Shown in pieces: positions 48,758 through 54,324 of a stretch of DNA of 55,748 nt. The translations under genes and the position numbers were made by a program. Where the stretch lies: NCBI GenBank assembly GCA_002309805.1, contig DBYJ01000009.1, positions 1 through 55,748 on the forward strand, written 5' to 3'. Position 1 is the first letter of the stretch, and each line of letters opens with the position of its first letter. Below the pieces are notes generated by a model. That model was not told the origin of the DNA. It worked only from the letters and a program-made list of their open reading frames with translations, and did not search any database. The DNA is from Bacteroidales bacterium UBA1189. Its GTDB lineage: Bacteria > Bacteroidota > Bacteroidia > Bacteroidales > Bacteroidaceae.

Positions 48758-51078
48758 TTTTTCAGTTTCTTGAAGTTCCCGTCAGCGGTCTGTTCGATGA
48801 GCCCCTGCAGTTTCCATTTTGAGAGGACCACTCTGGCGGGGGTGCTCTTCTTCAGCTTACGCTGCCAGGCCATCAGCTCGCCGGCGGTGAAGGCGTCGGG
48901 CAGCGACTTGAAGAGCGAGACCTGCTTCTCGTAGCTGCCGGGCGACTGCTGGCTTTCCTCTATCATCCGTCCGAAGGCGCGGACGCTCTGCTCGGTGTCC
49001 TGCTGGGCAAACCACGTGATGAAGTCCACCAGCCTTGCCATCACCTTCGGCGTGAGCGACCTCCGTTCGTACATGCCCACGCACACCATGCCCAGGCGGA
49101 AGGCCTTGACGGCAGCGCGGCGGCGGAAGACGTCAGTGGCCGTGTCGCCCGACTCCAGCGCCTCCAGCCGCGTCTTCTCCAGCCAGCGGGTCAGGGCTTC
49201 GCGGATGGGCTGCATCTTCTCGTCGATGTTCACCGTGGGCAGCACCACGTAGTCCTCGCTCTGAGCGTTGCGGCGGCGGTACGTCATCGCCTCGAAGCGG
49301 TTCAGCACCTTCGTGATGTCCTCCTGCTGCTTCGGGGTGAGCGGATGGAAGTAGGGGATGGGGGCGAACTCCTGGTTCTGCAGCTCGGCGAAGGCGCAGC
49401 GGCTCACGAGGCCGTTCTCGGCATCGTTGAAGAACTTGTAGAGCTGCTTCGGCGTGCCCAGCATCAGCAGGTTGTAGTAGAGGCGGACCGAGCCCGTGAA
49501 CGTGTCCACCGAGAGGTAGTCCTGCCCGTACTCGGCATTGTCGAAGGCCTGGCGGTAGAGGTCGCTCTTCTGGGCGTAGGAGCCTCCGGCATTCGACTTC
49601 GTGAGGGTGTCGATCTCCTCGACGAACGAGAGCTGGTGCAGCCCGCCGGCATCCTCCTGCCGCTGCAGCAGACGGGGCACGCTGATGACGGCCTGCACCA
49701 GTCGGTAGGGCGCGTGGGGGTCCTCGGGCAGCTGGTCAGAGTTCTTCTTCAGACGCAGCTCGGCCTTGTACTGGCGCTCCTTCAGGATGCTGATTTCGTC
49801 GTGGCGGCGGAGGTCAGGGGTCAGGGCGGTCACGATGTCGCGGGCGAACGACTTGCCGGCACTCTGCGGGGCGAAAATCACGGAGATAAAGCTGGGCGTA
49901 TGCTCGCGGCCGTCGAGGTAGCGGGCGCGGAGGCGTGTGGCCAGCGTGCCCAGCACGGGCAGCAGGGCGACGATGGTGGGGTAGACGAAGTCGGCAGGGC
50001 AGTTCTTGCAGAACTCGCGGAACACGGGCGGCAGCCAGGGGGCGTTCTTTCCCACGGAGGGGGTGGCGTCCGAAAGGTCGATGTGGATGGCCTTCTCCGC
50101 GGGCTTCTCCACGCTGATGATTTCGCTGTCCACAAGGAATTTGTAGAACGTGTAGGGGATCTGCGTGGCGGTGGCGCGGCGGCAGGCATGCTCCGCCTCC
50201 TTCTCGCGCTCGGCGATGCTCAGCCCGAAGTCCGGCAGCTGCGCCAGCAGCACGCCCATGTCGCCGTCCGTGATGTAGCGGAACAGGTTGCACATGCGGT
50301 AGTAGTACGTATGCCGTTCGCCCATCTGCGGCTCGCCGTGCTTCTGCACCCACATGGCAGCGATGTCCGAAATCAAGTGCCCGCGATAGGTAAACGTCTT
50401 CTGTGCTTCGGAGAAGACCCTCTCCTGAGGACCCTCTCCCCGCTCCCCCGTAAGGGGGAGAGCCTCCCCTCCCTCACGGGAGGGGTCGGGGGTGGGTCTT
50501 AATATGTTCACCGCCTCCTCATCATACAGCGCCTTGTAGTCCAGGAAGACAAACATATCCCTGGGGACGACGAACGAGCCGCGGGCAAAGTCCTTGCACT
50601 GCTCGTCGTAGGTCATGATGCCCAGCTGCTGCGTGAGCCAGCGCTGGCAGCCTTCGATAGTGGTCATGCCCACGGGGCACTTCGCCACGAAGTGATAGCC
50701 CTCCCTCGACGGCGTCAGGTGGATGACGGCGATGCCCAGCTGCCGTGCCAGCGCCCAGTCGTTCACCCGCAGGGGTTCAATCACTTCGGCATCGAAGGCC
50801 GCCATGTCGCCGATGTGGTCCACGTCCAGCATGAAGAGGCCGCTGGGGATGGCGTTGGCATTCGAGCGCTGGTGGTCGCGGAACGAAGCCTGCCACGTCA
50901 CGAAGGGCAGCCGCCGCTTCGCCGCGCTGTATGCCTCCTTGTCGCCCGCGGCGAGGGCCTTGTCGCACTTCGCCTGCAGGAGGGCCACCTTGGGGTCGTC
51001 CATGTAGAACGCCAGACGGTCCGACGGACACGGACAGCCCACGGATTCTGTCAAACGGTCAAAACAATCAAATTTCAT
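48754..51078 (-). CDS. VirE_N (BT4734-like) primase fused to DUF3987 helicase
   Basis: The 774-residue protein has an N-terminal primase-like VirE_N domain: PFVTWQASFRDHQRSN, SGLFMLDVDHIGD, HLTPSREGYHF and DFARGSFVVPRD (to about 180). The DUF3987-like ATPase follows with a Walker A-like APQSAGKS (402-409) and LSFVEEIDTL. Such primase-helicases occur in Bacteroidales mobile elements and near capsule loci. Residues about 194-220 (including TPDPSREGGE) are encoded by GC-rich palindromes typical of a REP-like insertion kept in frame between the two domains. Its start overlaps the 105-residue gene by 11 bp and its stop overlaps the next gene by 4 bp. Confidence 0.85.
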   Translation of the reverse strand: MKFDCFDRLTESVGCPCPSDRLAFYMDDPKVALLQAKCDKALAAGDKEAYSAAKRRLPFVTWQASFRDHQRSNANAIPSGLFMLDVDHIGDMAAFDAEVIEPLRVNDWALARQLGIAVIHLTPSREGYHFVAKCPVGMTTIEGCQRWLTQQLGIMTYDEQCKDFARGSFVVPRDMFVFLDYKALYDEEAVNILRPTPDPSREGGEALPLTGERGEGPQERVFSEAQKTFTYRGHLISDIAAMWVQKHGEPQMGERHTYYYRMCNLFRYITDGDMGVLLAQLPDFGLSIAEREKEAEHACRRATATQIPYTFYKFLVDSEIISVEKPAEKAIHIDLSDATPSVGKNAPWLPPVFREFCKNCPADFVYPTIVALLPVLGTLATRLRARYLDGREHTPSFISVIFAPQSAGKSFARDIVTALTPDLRRHDEISILKERQYKAELRLKKNSDQLPEDPHAPYRLVQAVISVPRLLQRQEDAGGLHQLSFVEEIDTLTKSNAGGSYAQKSDLYRQAFDNAEYGQDYLSVDTFTGSVRLYYNLLMLGTPKQLYKFFNDAENGLVSRCAFAELQNQEFAPIPYFHPLTPKQQEDITKVLNRFEAMTYRRRNAQSEDYVVLPTVNIDEKMQPIREALTRWLEKTRLEALESGDTATDVFRRRAAVKAFRLGMVCVGMYERRSLTPKVMARLVDFITWFAQQDTEQSVRAFGRMIEESQQSPGSYEKQVSLFKSLPDAFTAGELMAWQRKLKKSTPARVVLSKWKLQGLIEQTADGNFKKLKK
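50415..50499 (-). repeat. REP-like palindromic insertion in the primase gene
   Basis: Two hairpins in a row (CTCCCCCGTAAGGGGGAG and CCTCCCTCACGGGAGG with flanks) give the residues TPDPSREGG and GERGEG. The same peptide motif is well known as a translated repeat in Bacteroidetes genomes. The insertion keeps the frame. Confidence 0.8.
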
Positions 51079-51385
51079 ATTCTCTGAGTTTTAGTAAGGT
51101 TTTGATAAACAGTTCGCGTAGCCTCCTTTCAGTTTCACGCGCATCCCCACGAGGCACGAGGAGCGCAATCTTCACGTTTTCCTCAGAACGATAGATGGCG
51201 AGGCGGTAGTTCTCGCCGTCCATCTCGGTGACTTTTCGCATGGCGTTCTCGTTCTCGCCCTGGCGCTGGTAGGCCCGGAAGTCGAATTCGCCATACTCGT
51301 TCATGACCGCGCTGCCACGGTAGCGCCGGCCAATCTCCAGTTGTTGTCTTTTGCGGATAGCCGCACCTGTCTTTTTGGTTGCCAT
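51068..51385 (-). CDS. small basic protein of unknown function, first gene of the primase operon
   Basis: The 105-residue protein starts with a basic tract (ATKKTGAAIRKRQQLEIGRRYRG) and continues FDFRAYQRQ, YRLAIYRSEENVKIALLVPRG and a charged helix ETERRLRELFIKTLLKLREYEI. No family is recognised. It overlaps the primase start by 11 bp and has a TACCTTTG box 29 bp upstream, so it heads the operon 51385-48143. Confidence 0.72.
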   Translation of the reverse strand: MATKKTGAAIRKRQQLEIGRRYRGSAVMNEYGEFDFRAYQRQGENENAMRKVTEMDGENYRLAIYRSEENVKIALLVPRGDARETERRLRELFIKTLLKLREYEI

Positions 51386-51414
51386 AATGAATCACTTTTA
51401 TTCGGTTGACGGGA

Positions 51415-51445
51415 CAAAGGTAAGGCGGATTTTTCACTCCAGAAA
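51415..51445 (-). promoter_or_regulatory. promoter of the primase operon
   Basis: The minus strand reads TTTC (51442-51445), a 19-bp spacer and TACCTTTG (51415-51422), close to the consensus. Confidence 0.6.
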
Positions 51446-51503
51446 GCAATCTGCCGACATGGGGTTGAACGTCAGTCGGGTGGTTTTCATCGCTTTAGCT
51501 GTC

Positions 51504-51578
51504 GGCTGGGGACAACTTTGTATCGGCGGCGGGGCAGCTTTGGATGGGGGATGGGGCAGCTTTGTATCGGCAGCGCGG
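51504..51578. repeat. array F: three CTTTG-centred units, exact 22-bp pitch
   Basis: CTTTG falls at 51516, 51538 and 51560 within GGGGCAGCTTTGTATCGGC-like units. A weaker copy (CTTTA, 51492) lies 24 bp before. Units are not clear palindromes, unlike the other arrays. It sits between the primase operon promoter and the 374-residue gene; the rest of the 316-bp gap is plain GC-rich sequence plus a terminator. Confidence 0.75.
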
Positions 51579-51630
51579 CGGGCGTTCCAAAACTATGCGG
51601 CAGGCGGGGGAAAACTCCCGTCCGTCGATA

Positions 51631-51665
51631 AAAAAAGGGGATGAATCCCTTGCGGGGACTCATCC
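51631..51665 (-). terminator. terminator of the 374-residue gene
   Basis: The minus strand reads GGATGAGTCCC, a CGCA-type loop, GGGATTCATCC and then CCTTTTTT, 37 bp after the stop. Confidence 0.85.
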
Positions 51666-51701
51666 AGCAATTCTCTCCCTTAATCCAAAGGGTGGGGGAC
51701 T

Positions 51702-52826
51702 CTATGCCGTCAGCCGCTGCTCGAACGAGCGCACTTGCTCGTCGTCGCTGATGCCCATGTCGCGGCGGTTCTTGCGCTCGGTGCTGATGGCGTTCCAGCT
51801 GGGTGTCTCGTAGCGGCCGCCCTGGGCACGGTACTGGCGGCAGAAGTAGTCGTAGAAGGCCTTCTCCCTGTCCTGCGACCCCACGGCGGCCCACTTGATG
51901 AGCTCCACCACGAACGAGCCCTTCAGCTTGTTGGGGTTGCCCTCGATGCCGGGCAGGGTGTCGATGCGGCCGATGACCTCCTTGACGCGCAGGGCGTGCT
52001 GGTGGTCGTCGGGCCAGAGGCGGGTCTCCTCGTCGGTCAGCCCGTCGTTGCGCCCCTTGCGCAGGACGTCCAGCGCCACCGACATGCGGAACTGCCCCGT
52101 GTCCCACTGGTGGTAGTTCTCGCGGTAGAAGTCCTTGCTGCTGCGTGCGCGGGCCTTGCGCTCGTTCAGCTCGTTCTCGGGCAGCGTCTTCACCGACTCC
52201 AGCACCCGGGTGACCTCGCGGATGCTGCCCAGCGCGCGCGCCTCGCACTCCTTGTAGATCTGCTCGCAGCGGTCGCCGTCCTCGCGGATGGCGCGCTCGG
52301 TGCGTATCATGTAGTGGCAGAGGCCCAGCGTGGTGATGACCGTGGTGAAGAAGGTCTTCATCTCCATGTAGAGCGTCTGAACCGAGTCCTCGTACGACTG
52401 TATGCCGAAGAGGTCGCGGTTGCACTCGCCGCCCGACAGCACCGAGCGCAGGTAGATGGACGGGCGCTCGCACACCGCGGGCTGCACGCGCCGGCGCGTG
52501 GGGCACGTCTTGCGGAATACCGCGCGCGAGGCTTTCAGCGTGCTGCGGATGCGGTTGAACAGCAGCTGCGCCGTCTCGAAGCAGCGGTTGTTGTCCGTGG
52601 CATACTGCTGCAGGAACGTCTCGGAGAAGTACACCAGCGCGCGCGCCTCACTGGTGAGACGGCTCTGGTACTCGCGCACGCGGTCGATGGCCGTCTGCAC
52701 GTCAGCCGCCGTGTAGCAGCGCTGGCGGATGCCCTCCAGAAAACGGTCTTCCTCAAACTTCTTGGCTGCCTCGATAATCTGTATCAGCCCCCTCTCATCC
52801 TTGTCAACGATAGTCGTATAACGCAT
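51702..52826 (-). CDS. 374-residue protein of unknown function
   Basis: The protein is rich in Arg, Glu and helices. Visible stretches are VDKDERGLIQIIEAAKKFEEDRFLEG, a Cys-containing basic stretch (RKTCPTRRRVQPAVCERP), MKTFFTTVITTLGLCHYMI (possibly a buried helix) and a polar end with PSWNAISTERKNRRDMG. No signal peptide or nucleotide-binding motif is seen, and I do not recognise the family. It has its own promoter and terminator and faces the same way as the primase operon. Confidence 0.75.
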   Translation of the reverse strand: MRYTTIVDKDERGLIQIIEAAKKFEEDRFLEGIRQRCYTAADVQTAIDRVREYQSRLTSEARALVYFSETFLQQYATDNNRCFETAQLLFNRIRSTLKASRAVFRKTCPTRRRVQPAVCERPSIYLRSVLSGGECNRDLFGIQSYEDSVQTLYMEMKTFFTTVITTLGLCHYMIRTERAIREDGDRCEQIYKECEARALGSIREVTRVLESVKTLPENELNERKARARSSKDFYRENYHQWDTGQFRMSVALDVLRKGRNDGLTDEETRLWPDDHQHALRVKEVIGRIDTLPGIEGNPNKLKGSFVVELIKWAAVGSQDREKAFYDYFCRQYRAQGGRYETPSWNAISTERKNRRDMGISDDEQVRSFEQRLTA

Positions 52827-52873
52827 AAGTAGTGATAGTTAAATGTAAAAGAGAATCCATCTGATATTCCCTG

Positions 52874-52905
52874 CAAAGATACAACATTTTCCTGAGACTG
52901 CCAAG
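52874..52905 (-). promoter_or_regulatory. promoter of the 374-residue gene
   Basis: The minus strand reads CTTG (52902-52905), a 20-bp spacer and TATCTTTG (52874-52881), 48 bp before the ATG. Confidence 0.65.
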
Positions 52906-53238
52906 AAAAACGCCCTCTTTTTTCGGGGAAATACGAGGGAAAATCCGGGGGGTAGTCCGTGGCATGGTGTGGGCTGGATTTCCCTTTCCCGCGCCACAGC
53001 CCACCGGGCCGGAGTGGCAGAAGGGGGCGCTGAGCCCGCAGACCGGTGGAACGGGGAGGCAGAAGGGTGGGGCGGGATTGTTACTTTGTTACCTTGTTAC
53101 CTTGTTACCACTCCCTCCCGCACGCGCGCAGTATTTAAATGGAACAAAGGTTAGATTTTAAATATATATATATATATTATTCCCTATATATATTTCCATA
53201 TATAGAGAGAACGCGCACGCCGCGTGCCTGAGGACTTA

Positions 53239-53268
53239 GGTAACAAGGTAACAAGTTAACACTTTAAC
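53239..53268 (+). repeat. GGTAACAA-type repeat, 30-bp copy
   Basis: Two GGTAACAA units followed by GTTAACACTTTAAC are identical to the last 30 bases of the 38-bp repeat at 48031. Confidence 0.92.
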
Positions 53269-53336
53269 GGATGTTAACACCTATTCGGGCCTGTTTAACA
53301 AAAATGCCGCTTTCCCTAAAAATAGTTGCCCAAAAA

Positions 53337-53368
53337 CTTGCATAATTCGAATCTTTTTCGTACCTTTG
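53337..53368 (+). promoter_or_regulatory. promoter of the HU-like gene
   Basis: CTTG (53337-53340), a 20-bp spacer and TACCTTTG (53361-53368) leave an about 175-base leader before the ATG at 53550. The leader contains AAAGGAGG at 53381-53388 and heptamer repeats. Confidence 0.65.
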
Positions 53369-53436
53369 TCGTGGAATTCCAAAGGAGGAAAAGAAGGAAT
53401 GCTTTGCTATGGAGCGCTACATACGAAACATTTTTT

Positions 53437-53548
53437 CTTAACTCTTAACTCTTAACTCTTAACTACCCCCCCCTCCGTCCTTCCGCGACGTTAATCCGGG
53501 CAGACACAAACTTTAACTCTTAACTATTAACTCTTAACTCTTAACTAT
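53437..53548. repeat. 7-bp TTAACTC repeats in the HU leader
   Basis: Two blocks of TTAACTC/TTAACTA units (53437-53464 and 53513-53548) flank a C-rich spacer, the second running up to the HU start codon. Confidence 0.88.
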
Positions 53549-53549
53549 T

Positions 53550-53966
53550 ATGCCTATCACTTATCAGATTGTGGGTTGCAGTAACCCCCATGGCGCCGAA
53601 GGCGTTGACTATGCTACCAACCGTGCGGTGAAGACCGGCGACTACGACTTCGAGCACCTTGCCGAGGACATCCAGTTTGCCACCACCGCCACCAAGGCCG
53701 ACATCGTGGCCGTGCTGACTGCCGCGAAGGAGTTCATCAAGCAGCATCTGCTCCAGGGCCAGCGCATCGTGCTGCAGGAGATCGGTGCCCTGCAGGCCAA
53801 CCTTTGCTCGAAGTGCTTCGCCCAGTCGGTGATCCCCGCCGAGTCGTTCGAGCCCGCCTCGTACATCCGTCAGGTCGGCATCCGCTTCCGCCCCGAGGCC
53901 AGCCTCCTGAAGTACGTCCGCACCAACCGCCAGCTCAAGCGAGTTCCGAGTGAACTCATGGCGTGA
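53550..53966 (+). CDS. HU-HIG family DNA-binding protein
   Basis: The 138-residue protein has the HU/IHF-like helical base and arm region: DFEHLAEDIQFATTATKADIVAVLTAAKEFIKQHLLQGQRIVLQEIGALQANLCSKCF, then a C-terminal RPEASLLKYVRTNRQLKR. The N-terminal extension (MPITYQIVGCSNPHGAEGV) and C-terminal tail mark the Bacteroidetes HU-HIG group. It probably binds or bends DNA. Genes of this group often sit beside VirE_N primases, as here. A hairpin terminator follows. Confidence 0.88.
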   Translation: MPITYQIVGCSNPHGAEGVDYATNRAVKTGDYDFEHLAEDIQFATTATKADIVAVLTAAKEFIKQHLLQGQRIVLQEIGALQANLCSKCFAQSVIPAESFEPASYIRQVGIRFRPEASLLKYVRTNRQLKRVPSELMA

Positions 53967-53968
53967 TA

Positions 53969-54003
53969 AGAGCCTCTCCCCCTCGACGGGGGAGGGCTCT
54001 TTT
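53969..54003 (+). terminator. terminator of the HU-like gene
   Basis: AGAGCC-CTCCCCC, loop TCGA, GGGGGAG-GGCTCT then TTTT starts just after the HU stop codon. Its core resembles the REP-like hairpins in the primase gene. Confidence 0.8.
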
Positions 54004-54005
54004 AA

Positions 54006-54066
54006 GGAGTGCCCCTACGGGGCAAAGGGAGTGCCCTAACGGGCAGTTGGAGTGCCCCTTCGGGGC
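54006..54066. repeat. array E: three GCCCC-GGGGC hairpins, 21-22-bp pitch
   Basis: Hairpins GCCCCTACGGGGC (54011), GCCCTAACGGGC (54033) and GCCCCTTCGGGGC (54054) each follow GGAGT. Centres are 21.5 bp apart. The shorter middle stem has lost a pair on both sides, keeping perfect pairing. Confidence 0.9.
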
Positions 54067-54173
54067 AGAAATTACGCAAAATTAAAAACAAAATTCTACA
54101 AAATAATTCGTCCCTTATTTGAAAGGTAAGAGTTTAATTTTGAAAAATTTTGAAATAAATTTTGTGGAATTTC

Positions 54174-54211
54174 TCTGCGAAGCAGACTCAAAACTTCTGC
54201 GAAGCAGACTC
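54174..54211. repeat. array G: two CTGC-GAA-GCAG hairpins, 22-bp pitch
   Basis: CTGCGAAGCAGACTC starts at 54175 and 54197, exactly 22 bp apart; each is a small hairpin with a GAA loop. Confidence 0.8.
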
Positions 54212-54230
54212 CATAATCTCTCTAAAAAAT

Positions 54231-54268
54231 GTTAAAGTGTTAACTTGTTACCTTGTTACCTTGTTACC
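54231..54268 (-). repeat. 38-bp GGTAACAA-type repeat, right copy (inverted)
   Basis: The reverse complement is identical over 38 bases to 48031-48068. It lies 56 bp before the SGNH esterase start, at the right edge of the accessory cluster. Confidence 0.92.
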
Positions 54269-54324
54269 TTTTCCGTTTTTTTTCCATATCTTCGCGGCGG
54301 AATGGATTTCTGAAAAAAAACGGC

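Larger units (their letters stand above)
52827..53549. other. 723-bp gap with repeats and divergent promoters
   Basis: It contains the promoter of the 374-residue gene, GGTAACAA-type repeats at 53091-53109 and 53239-53268, an alternating TATA tract (about 53159-53205), the HU promoter at 53337-53368, and two blocks of TTAACTC/TTAACTA heptamers (53437-53464, 53513-53548). No confident gene is present. Confidence 0.75.

Noticed and set aside
49345..50502. 385-codon plus-strand frame opposite the primase
   Set aside because: No motifs, and the minus-strand primase-helicase has overlaps with neighbours that fix its frame.
51735..52832. 365-codon plus-strand frame opposite the 374-residue gene
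   Set aside because: Both strands are open here. The minus strand has a consensus promoter, a terminator and balanced composition; the plus-strand product is Val/Ala/Leu-rich like other shadows.
53399..53455. 18-codon frame after AAAGGAGG in the HU leader
   Set aside because: The Shine-Dalgarno is strikingly good, but the frame runs into the TTAACTC repeats and has no recognisable features; it could still be a leader peptide.
48143..53966. intact prophage
   Set aside because: No integrase, terminase, capsid, tail or lysis genes are visible despite the phage-like primase and HU-type genes.
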